Shown piece after piece: positions 49,260-59,572 of a stretch of DNA of 64,000 nucleotides (the first letter of the stretch is position 1; the number at the start of each line of letters is the position of its first letter). Source of the stretch: Cycas panzhihuaensis (Eukaryota > Cycadophyta); contig CM041465.1 in the NCBI GenBank assembly GCA_023213395.1, positions 8,060,001-8,124,000 on the forward strand. Direction: 5' to 3'. Under the pieces are notes generated by a model. It made no database searches. It was not told where the DNA came from and saw only the letters and a list, made by a program, of their open reading frames with translations. Position numbers and translations under genes: made by a program.

Positions 49260-50073
49260 TGTTGACTTAAGATTTCACACTACACTTGTGAGAAAGTACA
49301 CTTGTCAAGGTAACATAGGTAGTCTAGTCTAGGATATAGTCAACATATTCATACACTTAAATCACATAGATTTGTTCATAATTCCATATAATTATGTCAT
49401 AGTTTACATACAACAATATAGTAATCAGCACATATTCATCATCCAATCCTTATAAAACACATAGAATCCACATTTCTACGTAACTCTTCTTTTATTAAGC
49501 AATAAGTATTTATACAATAGGTGCTGGAATGCATTCCATGTGCATTCTAGCCACATACACTATTGTTTTCATATGCATACCCAGAAGGTGCACATCATTA
49601 TACACTACTTTTTGCTACTATCATACATACTATCTACTATACCATTGAGTGTCTGAATACTTGGCTCTCACCCTCACAAAATGGTCCTTGTGAAGTCCCT
49701 TAAATATAACTTCTTAGTATCCTTTAGCTCAAGGGTTATGACTCCCTGTCATAACTGTACCTTTTCAACCATAAGTGTATCTCTTTGTTAGTCTTTAGTT
49801 GATCTTCTTAACTACTATCTTAATTAGTTATACATACGCCTGATGTCATCTCAGGTATCCATCTATCAGGTTCTACCGTACGTACCTTTTTCATATGCTT
49901 GAGTACTACCAGAGGTATGTATATTGTGTTGCATACCTTTTCAGGTACATACTTATTATACGTACCTAGAATATTGATTTTCCTCTTCTTTTGCCTCATG
50001 CATACCTCCATATGGTCTGTACGTACACATCCAAGGTCACATAACCTATCTCTAGTCTCCTCATAGCCCAACA
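49260..50073 (-). repeat. G4 3' LTR
   Basis: 814 bp, homologous to 31581-32402. It contains minus-strand TATATTTAAG (49699-49708) and GGTTATGAC/GTCATAAC (49734-49755). Confidence 0.88.
49699..49755 (-). promoter_or_regulatory. TATA-like box and conserved inverted repeat in G4 LTR
   Basis: On the minus strand GTTATGAC-AGGGA-GTCATAACC stands about 25-35 bp upstream of TATATTTAAG. The same pair occurs in G3 (32056-32078 with TGTATTTAAG) and in G5 (57124-57140 with GTACTTAAGG), with the spacer varying from 1 to 5 bp. Retention through decay suggests a promoter element; a TGAC/GTCA pair resembles bZIP-type sites. Use is inferred. Confidence 0.5.
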
Positions 50074-50185
50074 TGTCAAAACATGTCCCAACATCTATCC
50101 TAGGTCAACATGATAGGTTTAAGCACCCTTGCTCAATAAAAAGTTTTAAAATTTTATGGCAGCCCTCACCCTCTTTGTTTCAGGG

Positions 50186-51280
50186 CTACTCCTCCTACCC
50201 CTGCCCTACTAATGAGTCCTTTGTGGCCAAAATTTCTTCATTTATTTGGGTAAGTATCGCTATGATCACATCCTTTTCCTTAATTTTTTCTTGAAGGGTA
50301 GTTATCTCTGCTCTCTATCCTTCTTCCATTTCTTTAATTAATAGGATAATTTGGCATGATTTATTGTCTGATGGAGGAGGTACTGATGTCTCTCTCATTT
50401 CCATTATAGGATGAAATTCTATCCATTCTTCCAATGAGGACTCTACTTCTTCCTCCTCTTTGGGTTCTACTTTATCTTTCTTCCTTTTACTACTTTCTCA
50501 TATGGTTTATTCGATACGGTGAGGAATAGGTGTCCCGGGGGTTTATTGTAGCTATTTGAGAACTTTGGTCATTTCTTTTTTAATTCTTTTCCTTAGTCCT
50601 CTATCCTAAGTAGTGTCTAGAAACTCAGTCACCCATTATTTTATAAGTGGTTCATTTAAAGAAATGGTTGTTTTTATTAGCTATACACCTAGATGTTGAT
50701 AAAATACGATAGTTAGCAACAAGGAAGGGTGACGGAAAGGGTGTGTCATTACTTCCTGAAGTTGTTGTTTCATGTTTACTACTAAAAATTTTAACCAATC
50801 CAACTTTTCTCCATCTCTAATCTTTGGCAATATAGGCATCATTCCTCCTGGAATGTATGTGTACTTCCTTTTTGATAAAAATCTAGAATTAATGACATTG
50901 GACACCCATTGTAACCTAGCATCCTTTATGTCAACCACCTGAATTCCTCCTAAGGTTAATTGAATGTTTTCTTAGCAGAATTCTTTCAACCAAATCTCAT
51001 GGTCCACTTCTGACCTTTTAGTGGTCGTGGGAACCTCTCCTTCATTTGGAAGTCCTATAATTAGATGAATTATATCTGCGTCTACTTTGATTTTTTTCAC
51101 ATCTTTTTTTAGCTCTAATAAGATGCTCTCCATAAGCTCTTGGTCCCAATAGAGAGGGTTATAGTATAAATATTCTCCCCAACCTGCATGCTTGACTTTA
51201 ATCTAAAATTGGGAAGGTAATGTCTCTAGTTTTTTCCCTAGCTTAGGCAGGAAGGTTTCTTTGCAACCTTCTATTCTCAT
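50186..51280 (-). pseudogene. G4 third ORF in envelope position (about 364 codons, broken)
   Basis: The start ATG is at 51280-51278 with MRIEGCKETFLPKLGKKLET, aligned to the G3 start. The stop at 50188-50186 falls at the same position as in G3. The open part 50938-50681 reads MVDIKDARLQWVSNVINSRF, YTYIPGGMMPILPKIRDGEK and VMTHPFRHPSLLLTIVFYQH. The C-terminal part has EMEEG, AEITTLQEKIKEKDVIIAIL with coiled-coil spacing. Fewer stops than G3 in the central block. No membrane segment. Function unknown. Confidence 0.75.
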
Positions 51281-51539
51281 TATAACGGGCTATGGGATTC
51301 TAGAAATAGGACTGAGAAAACTAAGGAGTACCAGTATGATCCCTACGTATGTACCTTTTTCAGAATGGTCATTATTTTCTTGAAGCATTCATCAAAATTT
51401 GTGCTAAATTTTTTCCTTATACTTCCTTGGATTACAAGGGTTCCTTTTAGATGTTTACTGCTGAGAATTCAAGCTGAATGGTCCTCCTTTCTCTATTACA
51501 TACTGTGTGGGAATGCTTGTAAGTACGTATTATATATCC

Positions 51540-51810
51540 TTATCATATTCAGTCTTTTGTCTTATGCATACCTGACAACATACTTTTTAGGTATGTATAG
51601 TGTAATTTGATTAACTTATTTGCTCTTTTAACTGTGTGTACCTGGTAGCATACTTTTCTGATACATATAGTGTATTTTGAATGATTTATTTATCTTTTTA
51701 AACTCTGCATACTTGGTAGCATACTTTTCTAGTATGTATAGTGTATTCTAGATTATTTTACATAATGCATACCTGGTAACATATTTCCTGGTATGTATAG
51801 TATATTTTGT
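51540..51810. repeat. Tandem repeats between G4 integrase and third ORF
   Basis: About four units of 55-60 bp with TGGTAGCATACTTTTCTAGT and GTATAGTGTATT, homologous to 33890-34200. Confidence 0.88.
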
Positions 51811-51949
51811 TAGTATATGTGTGAAAAATCTAACTTCTTTGAAAGAATTCCATCTTATTCTTAATTCTTTCTATCACGATATATCCTTCTTTTGATGATT
51901 TTTCTTATTGCTTATGTATATGATATGAGTTACGATTCTTTTTCTTGTT

Positions 51950-53177
51950 TTTTGATTTTTTTATAATTTTATGCTTCCATACTGAACTGGATCATATTTT
52001 GGTATCAAGGCAATCTGATTTACCTCAACTTCACACAACATGCTATGGTATAACTAGTTGATTTGGCTAGAAATTTCTTCTACTTGATGTATAGTTTTAG
52101 TCTGATGCCATTCACTTAGGTTGGTAGTAGTGGTCTATCAATTTCCCATAGTTGTATGGACCCATTTTCAAAGATTTATTCTGTAATATAAGGTCCTAAC
52201 CATCTCATTTTGAGCTTGCTGTGGTGCATTCTAAACTTGTTATCATAGAGAAGGACTTAGTCACCTTCTTTAAACTATGGCTTACATAGGTGTCGATCAT
52301 GCCATGCCTTCTGTGATCATTTCTTTATATTTTGTAACCATTTTTCCATATATCTTTTTTCTTCTAGTGTCACTAATTCTTCTAATCTTCGTCATAAGGA
52401 GTGGAAGCTATCTAATTGACATTGCATAGTGGTTCTTAGTCTTGGTATCTCAAACTCTATAGGAATGATGGCTTCTATTCCATAAACTAGTTAAAATGGT
52501 TTTTGCCTGGTTGATTTTTTTTATGTTGTTCTGAAATCCCATAACATTGATGGAAGTTTCTCAGCCCAGTCAAATCTTTCGACATCGTAGATCTTCCTTA
52601 GACAATTATCAATAATTTTATTTGAGCTTTCTGCTTGCCCATTTACCCTTGGGTAGTATGGTGTAAATTTCTGATGGCTTATCGTGAAGGTTCATGTTAA
52701 CACCTCTATGGTTTGGTTTAGGAAATGGGCCCCTTGATCACTTACAATTTCTAAAGGGAATCCAAATATCATAATAATCACTTCATAAAGAAATAGAGCC
52801 ATACTTTCTGAGTCTACTTTCCTTAACGCTCTCACTTCCACCCATTTAGTCATGTAGTCAGTTGCCACTAGGATAAATCAGGCTTGGGATCACTGAGTAG
52901 CTAGTTTGATTGGTCTGACGAAATTGAGCCCCCATTTTTCGAACGACGCTAGAGGTAAGATTGGGTGTAGGGGTTGGAAATCCTGCCAATTAGGTTTCCC
53001 AATTTTTTGACAATAGTCACATACTTGGATCTACCTTCTTACATCCTCGAACATCAATGGCTACCAGAACCCTAACATCAAAATCTTCCTCCATGTTGCT
53101 AACTTCCCTATGTGTCCTCCTACTACACCTTTATGTACTTGGGCCATAATTTGGTTGGCCTTATGTGGCCTAATGCA
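51950..53177 (-). pseudogene. G4 integrase (broken)
   Basis: The sequence parallels the G3 integrase along its length on the minus strand. Visible pieces include KWGLNFV-type text near 52925, the second Asp block near 52740, and the C-terminal TMVNGxRLK-like region near 52100. There are stops in most blocks and no long open stretch, so the assignment rests on alignment with G3 and G5. Confidence 0.75.
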
Positions 53178-53617
53178 CTAGTATAACACCTCATCTAGTC
53201 CTAATTTGTATAACTCCACTTTTATCAATTGGCATGGTTTTTCTTTTCTCACAAAATTATGTCGTTTCGTGTGGTCCAATTCTGGTGGTACCTCCCTAAT
53301 TGCGAAGTATTCTGGTATTCCCTTATACCAGTCTATTGGTACTACCTCTACACTGAATAATGTAGTGTCAAAAAAATCATTTGGCATCCCTATAGCCCTT
53401 TCCCCATTTGGAATTCTTGATAATTGGTTAGGTATGATATGAGCTTTCCCCAGTTTCACAATGATTTTAAAGGAGAATTCCTAAAATAACATTAACCACC
53501 TGCTAATATGCCCCCTCATTATTGGTTTATTAACAAGGTACATGAGTGCTTGATGGTTGATAAAGAATAGGCTTTGTTTCACTGGCTTTGCTTCTTCTAT
53601 CAAGTCGATGTGATGCA
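53178..53617 (-). pseudogene. G4 RNase H C-terminus and RNase H-integrase linker, with deletion joint
   Basis: The open stretch 53459-53178 reads MKLGKAHIIPNQLSRIPNGE, FFDTTLFSVEVVPIDWYKGI and VPPELDHTK, the linker also seen in G3 and G5. Upstream, INHQALMYLVNKPIM (53520-53565) is the last RNase H block; beyond it the reverse transcriptase is missing. The end at 53617 abuts DNA assigned to Gypsy-6. Confidence 0.82.
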
Positions 53618-54876
53618 TTCTGATCCGAATTTAAATGGGAAAGTAAAGACTTAATCCAATCGAAACAAATCCAGAACAAATTTACAATAATATTACATTA
53701 TTTTGAAGATATTTAAATTTTTTCTTATAAAATTCTTTATGTTTGTGCTCTTTTGAGCATGCAAAGGACTACTACAGCAAGTTGGGAGAGAAGAAATGAG
53801 TGTTGGGTGCTTTACGGGCTGTTGCATGTTCTTTAACCCATTGCCAATGGAGTATGCATGGAGTTTTGGTTGCCGATAACCAAAAGAATCCCTTTTTTTG
53901 GTGAAGAATTCCATCGGCATCTCTTTCTTGGACTATTGCGGCTATTTTTCTCTTCCCTCAGCTACAACTACACTTTCTTGGGCTCCTTCACTGCCCCCAC
54001 GATCGGGTTTGGGTGTTGTTGCGTTGCTCCTTTTCGCACTTCCATTACTTTTTCTCTCCTATGCAGAAATTCCATCTTGGAGCCATTCTTTCTTTTTGAA
54101 AAGTAATTTTCGATAAACTTTCCTTGAATCTTACTCCTCTTACTGTGTCTATGACTATTGGGCATCCTCTCATGTCCTCCGTGAAGAAATATCATTGTTT
54201 TAAAACCCTACGATGCGTGTTTTCTTCCTCAACGATTTTCTATTTTTTAGTTCTTCAACGAATTCATAACGATTAAAGAAAACCCACTTAAATCCATTTA
54301 ATTAATGGGTTTTTCTCTTTTATCATGTAGAGGACACATTCCAAAATATTCTCCTAAAATTCTGTGTGAAACGGACTCCATTTTCCTTGTCAAAAATGCT
54401 ATCGTTTTTTCATTTTTGTGTTTTTTGTTTTCTGCAGTCTGCAGGGTTGCACCTACAGTCAGTAGGGTTGCACCTGCAGTCCGCAGGGTTGCACCTATAG
54501 TTGTATTTGGTTGCACTTGCAAACTATATGGTTGCACTTGTAGACCACTTGATTGCACTTAATTGCACTTGTAGACCACCTGGTTGCACTTAGTTGCACT
54601 TGTAGGCCACCCGGTTGCACTTAGTTACAGTTGGTTGCACTTGGTTGCACTCCTTTTTTTTTTCAATTTTTAAGTATTTTAAGGCATTTTTCTATTAAAT
54701 AAAGGTTATAAACATGAAAAGCAAGGCATTCTAAGAGTATTATGATATTAAAGATTTGAAAATGGATCAGAACTCCCATTTTTTAGGAGTTCATGGCCTC
54801 ATGAACTTTATAGTTGTAGATGAGGGGATTTGATTTTCCCTATCTCCCTATTGTACCATTTTACCTTGTTGGGTAT
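53618..54876 (-). other. Candidate Gypsy-6 3' LTR region with TTGCAC minisatellite
   Basis: 1.25 kb between G4 and the Gypsy-6 integrase. On the minus strand a purine run GGGAGATAGGGAAAA (54831-54845) could be the polypurine tract, making the rest the 3' LTR starting near TGATCCGAA (53617). No partner LTR is present, so this is tentative. Overlapping open frames at 53693-54195 on both strands show no recognisable domain. Confidence 0.4.
54430..54653. repeat. TTGCAC minisatellite
   Basis: About twelve TTGCAC units lie at 54447-54650, alternating between long units of 20-22 bp (TTGCACTTGTAGACCACCTGG type) and 10-bp units (TTGCACTTAG). The left copies contain CTGCAGTCCGCAGGG variants. Confidence 0.94.
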
Positions 54877-56160
54877 TTATCCTTTTTCTGCAATTCTGAA
54901 GGACTCAATTATGCCTCTTTGAGTCTTGGTCCACTTCCTTTGAAGAATGCAATCATTTTGCATTGGTCTCTCTTTCTCTATTCGCAATTCCTCTAGATTT
55001 GGTAAGAGTGGAACTTCATATTCATCTTCATCTAACATGGATGGCTCAAACATCTTTAGATTTTTAACATTCACTAAAGAATACATCTTCATGAATTCTG
55101 GAAGTTCAAGCTAGAAAGCATTTTCCCTAATTTTCTTCAAGATTATAAAAGGACCATAACATATAGGCTTTAGCTTTTTGCCTTCACCTTACAATCTTTT
55201 CTTATTAAGGTGTAACCAAACTCTGTCTCCTTCCTTAAAGGAATGGTTGGTTCTATGTGCATCATGCCTCTATTTGTATCTTTATTGAGAGTTTTGAAGC
55301 TACTCTTCAACCTGTTGATGGATTTTTCTGATTCTTTCCAAGAATCTTTATGCTTTTCATCTCCTTCTTCCTCCTTTCCATTTCCTATAGAAAGTTGAGC
55401 AGAAAATTCTAGATCGAAAGGACTTGCAGGTAGAAATCCCAAACATACCTCAAATGGTGATTTATGGGTTAATTTATGGATAGCTCAATTGAATGTAAAT
55501 CGTAAGTATGGGAGACTTTCATCCCAAGTCTTAGGATGCTTTCCATTGTATCCTTGTAACAGTTGTACCAATGTCTTGTTGACAACTTCAGTCTGGCCAT
55601 CTATTTGAGGATGAAAAATCATGCTCATCTTTAGCTTCGTATCCATCATTTCCTAAAGTGTTTGCCAAAAATGACTAAGAAATCTACTGTCTTGATCAGA
55701 AATGATTGAGTTGGGAAGTCCAAAATACTTCCAAACATGCTAGAAAAATAATCTAGCTATGTCTTCTCCTGTATATGTCTTTCTACAGGGAATCAATATC
55801 ACCATTTTACTAAACCAATCAACAACTACAAACAAATAATCCATACCATTTTTGGTTCATTGTAGTCCTCCCAGGAAATCCATGGAGATACTCTTCCACG
55901 GTCGTGATGGAACAGGAAGTGGAATATACAATCCAAACTTCCTATTGGTCGTCTTTGATGTGCTACATAATGTACACCCTCGTACTGTTGTAGTCACATC
56001 TTGCTACATATTGGCCAATACATATATTGCTGCATGTTTAGCAATGTCTTTCCTACTCCAAAGTGTCCTACAACTCGAGAGGTGTGAGCTTCTCTTACCC
56101 ACTTCATTCGGTCTGCATGTTTTGGAATACAAAGCTTATCTTACTTGAAGAGAAGGATAT
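54877..56160 (-). pseudogene. Gypsy-6 integrase (broken)
   Basis: The minus strand reads a zinc-region remnant (GHFGVGKTLLNMQQYMYW), then in shifted frames VVVIDWFSKMV (first Asp), DSRFLSHFWQTL (second Asp region), FHPQIDGQTEVVNKTLVQLL (Glu), and SPFEVCLGFLPASPFDLEFS in the open stretch 55442-55170. The C-terminal piece 55092-54877 has VKNLKMFEPSMLDEDEYEVP. This wording differs from T, Gypsy-2 and G3/G4/G5, so it is a separate gypsy lineage. Confidence 0.78.
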
Positions 56161-56798
56161 CTTTTAGCTGCAAATCAGCAATTACTTTTCCTTACTATAG
56201 TTATTTAAAGATAGGCTTGAATGCCTCATCTTTCAAGTATAAATCAACATATTCATCATGGCAGAAAGGTTGACATTGCATAGCTACCAACAATCTAGAA
56301 ATACCTTGCTGTTGAGGAGGTCTAGACAGTAAGTCTACAATTTTATTTGTCATTCCTTTCTTATACTTAACCACGATGTGAAACTGCTACAAATAGGACA
56401 CCCACTTCATATGCCTAGCCTACTGCAATTTGGACTAAGTCTGCAAGAATTGTAAAGGCTTGTGGTCGGTGTGGATGACCACTTCTTTTCCCAATAAATA
56501 TGGTCTCTAATGCTTTACTGCTTGGTGCAATGCATAGAGCTCCTTATCGTAAGTTGGGTAATTTATGATAGCTCCATTAAATGTCTCTAAATGGTATGCT
56601 ATTGGTCTTCCTTCTTGCTTCAATACTGCTCCCATGGCATAGCCTGAAGCATCAGTCTCCAATTCAAATGGTTTCTGCAATGAGGGTAAAGTTAACACTG
56701 GTGCCTCACAAATTTTCTACTTCAAAAGCCTAAAAGTTTTTTCTTATTTATTCTCCTAATGAAACTTTGCATGTCTGTTGGCATTAAAATTGACTCAA
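56161..56798 (-). pseudogene. Gypsy-6 RNase H, cut by G5
   Basis: The open stretch 56698-56507 reads LPSLQKPFELETDASGYAMG, AVLKQEGRPIAYHLETFN and YDKELYALHQAVKH, a gypsy RNase H with its catalytic Asp (TDAS) and Glu (KEL). It is followed by HTDHKPLQFLQT with stops. To the right the frame runs back toward reverse transcriptase but is cut at about 56798 by the G5 LTR; reverse transcriptase, protease and gag are not in the window. Confidence 0.85.
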
Positions 56799-57617
56799 TG
56801 GCTGTGTGAGGACCAGAGGTAGGTCAGAGAACCTGAGTTGTGCAGGTACGGACCATACGGAGGTACACACAAGGCAAAACGGCAAAAAGCAGGCATGCAG
56901 GTGCGTATGGCGGTGCGTGCACGGGCACGCATGAGGAACATACCAATGCGTAATGGAACCAAACGGCGGCAGTACGCATGACTCCAGGGGACCAGTGAAG
57001 ACTTGGGAGGTGCGGGCGTGCGTTTGGACGTCTGGACCCAAAGGAATAATTAATTAAGGACAAACAAAGTGATTAAGTGAAGAGTGCGCATAAAGCGAAG
57101 AGGTACGCATGGTGAAGAATGCAGTTATGACAGTCATAACCCTTCAGCCAAAAGGTACCAACAGGAGTACTTAAGGAGGTACGCATGATTCACCTGGTTA
57201 GGGTGAGAGCCGGATATCATGGTACGCAAAGGTGCAAGAGACGATACGCATGACAGCCGATTGGAGCATGAATATGTGATAAGTACTATCTGGGTACGCA
57301 TATGTATGAAGGGCGTATCTTTCTTTGGAATGCTTAGGAATGCATTCCAACCCCTATGTAAATGAACTGTTGAATTAATAAAAGGAAGAATTACGTGGAA
57401 ATTGGTGCATTCTTAGTGTGTGATGATGATTTGCTAAAGTATGTATTGATTTACATCTTCTTGTGTACCATTCTGTGAATTATATATAGAATGTATGTGG
57501 AATGTATGTGAATAACCATGTTGACAATGTCCTAAAACTAGACTATAGCGCTGTGTAACCTTGACAAGTGAGCAAGGGGTGTCTTGTAAGTGTAATAAGG
57601 CACCCTAGCAGTCAACA
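56799..57617 (+). repeat. G5 5' LTR
   Basis: Homologous in reverse direction to the G3 and G4 LTRs; ends GCAGTCAACA at 57617. The left edge (TGGCTGTGTGAGG) is about 3 bp shorter than in G3. It contains at least six ACGCAT-type motifs, GTTATGAC-A-GTCATAAC at 57124-57140, GTACTTAAGG at 57167-57176, and TTAATAAAAGG near 57373 as a likely poly(A)-signal region. Confidence 0.88.
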
Positions 57618-57635
57618 TTGGTTCCGTTGCCTACG
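57618..57635 (+). other. G5 primer-binding site, tRNA-Asp-like
   Basis: TTGGTTCCGTTGCCTACG starts directly after the LTR. From the second base it reads TGG..CCGTTGCC, which matches the plant tRNA-Asp primer site (TGGCGCCGTTGCC, from general knowledge) except for two bases, and does not fit initiator-Met. Athila-type elements are known to use tRNA-Asp. Confidence 0.55.
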
Positions 57636-57759
57636 TCCATTGAGGAGGGACAGGGCCTAAGGGTTTCAAAGGGAAAAGAACATGTAAAGGGCAAAGGACC
57701 CTAGTTGCCGTCGTGATGGCAGGCTGTAACTAAGCCACAGGCAGCCAGGGGACCTTCCA

Positions 57760-59570
57760 ATGCCACCTAAGAGGCCTTCAAGGTCAGAAGAGCCCCAGAA
57801 GGATACTTCACCCAAGGAAAAGAAGACTAGTAGACAAAGGGCACTAAGATGGTCAAAAGAAGCAAAACTCAGAAGGGCGAGGAGATTAAGTTCGCAAAAC
57901 AATGAGACTAAGGGACAGTCCGTTGAAGAATCTGAGGCAAGTGGAGCCCAGACACCTCAGGAGGAGGAAACCCATGGCGAACGCATGGTATTGACACCAG
58001 ACCCTATCAGAGATGATTTGTTTAGCTCAGAGTTTGAAGGAAAGCCAAAAGTGAATGAAAAGCATAAAGAGATCATAATAGAGGGAAGTATACCAGTGGA
58101 GGACAGCCTGAAGGACCTAGGTGATAGTGATACGAAGGCGGAGGAAGGTCCCTCGGCATATTAGGAAAATAAGCTAATGAGACAGTTGTTTGAAGATTCG
58201 ACAGAAAGGGGATCGGATCAATCTTACATTACGGTAACACCATTGACGATACAAGTTCCAGGTGTAGTGGAACCAATACACATAAAAACTCCATTTAAGA
58301 ATCCGTTGTTTGGAAAAGATAGTGCGGTAGTTACTCGATTGCATCCCCAAAGGACGAAGGAGGGAAAGATCACCATCGGTGGGGACGATGCAATCTCCCA
58401 AAATGGACGACTATAGAGACTTTGGGAAACTAACCTTCAATGATACTTGACGCCTTGTGAGCATGTGTATTTGTTTCAAAACCTCATTGATGTTAAAAAG
58501 ATTACGGACGAAGATGAAATCAAAGCACGCTTCACTTGTACATTGAGAGGAGTACCCTTGGCATGGTACAAGGAAATAAACAAAAATGAGCCATGGGTAA
58601 AGATTAATAAAGCATTTGAGGAGAGATTTCAAAAGTTTCAGAGTAATGAAGCTGTGGAAATCGCATTACGAGAGATTAGGCAGAGGCCGGGGGAATCCGT
58701 CCTAACTTACATTAGCCGAATGAAGATTATTGCAGCAAGTATGATCAACGAGACGATCACGGATCATAACATGAAAAATTACTTCATGAGAGGGCTGAAT
58801 GAGAAGTTGCGAGCTATGATGCATGCCCATCCGCTAAAGTCATTCAAGAATGCCCAGGATCTGGCATTAGATTTCGAGATGGAAATGGATACCCAAGCAG
58901 GAGGACAAGATTCCTTGTTGTTAAGATTGCAAGATGAGATTAGAGAGTTGAAGCAGAATCAGTACAATCGACCCTTCTGCCAGGTAGAGGTAGCAGAAGA
59001 GGAGTCTGAATTAGAGGCACTGAGGAAAGAGGTAGCCCGATTAAAAATCAGAAATAATCGGGAAGAAGAAGAGACACCGAAGAAGAAAGAGCACACTGGA
59101 AGGGTGACCAAGTGGTGCCATATTTGTGAAGAAAACTCACATACCACCCGGGAATGTGATTTGAATTTAAAAAATAGTGTGACGCACCAACAGGAGAAAT
59201 GGTGCCACATATGTGAGGTTGATACCCACACAACTAGGGATTGTTTCTACAATTCCAGGGGAAAAGCATTCAGAGGTCGAGGTCGGGGAAGAGGCAACCC
59301 ACCTCGAAATGTGTATACAACGAGGAGCGCACCAGAGCCCTCGAGGAAGAAAGCAATGATGGGGAGATGCCTCATGCACTTCTGATTCGAACGCACGGAA
59401 GTCCGAATGTCCAATGAAGCGGGAATACAAACAAAAGCTGTTTGTATGTGGTAACTATGGCCCAAGTGACCACAAAACAGAAGATTGCAAGGGTAAAGCG
59501 AAGGCAACTAATCTAATGACAATTGTGCCAGAAACGAAGAATGTGAAATTACAGAATAAATAGAAAGAGA
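57760..59570 (+). pseudogene. G5 Gag with zinc knuckles (broken)
   Basis: Starts at ATG 57760 with a basic, Ser/Lys/Arg-rich N-terminus, MPPKRPSRSEEPQKD. It continues through acidic linkers to the capsid part (open 58447-59385) with VYLFQNLIDVKKITDEDEIK, FTCTLRGVPLAWYKEINK, TYISRMKIIAASMI and HPLKSFKNAQDLALDFEM. Zinc knuckles: CHICEENSHTTREC (59116-59157), CHICEVDTHTTRDC (59203-59244), a third broken by a frameshift (59364-59410), and CGNYGPSDHKTEDC (59447-59488) with Tyr for the second Cys. An Arg/Gly tract (RGRGRGRG) follows the second knuckle. Confidence 0.86.
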
Positions 59571-59572
59571 AA

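Larger units (their letters stand above)
49260..53617 (-). mobile_element. G4, truncated and internally deleted copy of the G3/G5 family
   Basis: Minus strand: 3' LTR 49260-50073, third ORF, tandem repeats, integrase, RNase H C-terminal part. At about 53568-53575 the RNase H text jumps straight to the segment that in G3 lies upstream of reverse transcriptase (AAGCCAGTGAAAC on the minus strand against 37561-37620). Most of reverse transcriptase and part of RNase H are therefore deleted. The element stops at about 53617, where other DNA begins. It sits in the chromovirus leader that probably belongs to Gypsy-2. Confidence 0.85.

Noticed and set aside
56784-57063. Two overlapping minus-strand open frames of 79-85 codons
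   Set aside because: They lie antisense within the G5 LTR, overlap each other and have no domain; the GC-rich LTR simply lacks stops there.
58960-59510. Minus-strand open frames of 61-90 codons opposite the G5 zinc knuckles
   Set aside because: Antisense shadows of the conserved Gag region; no independent support.
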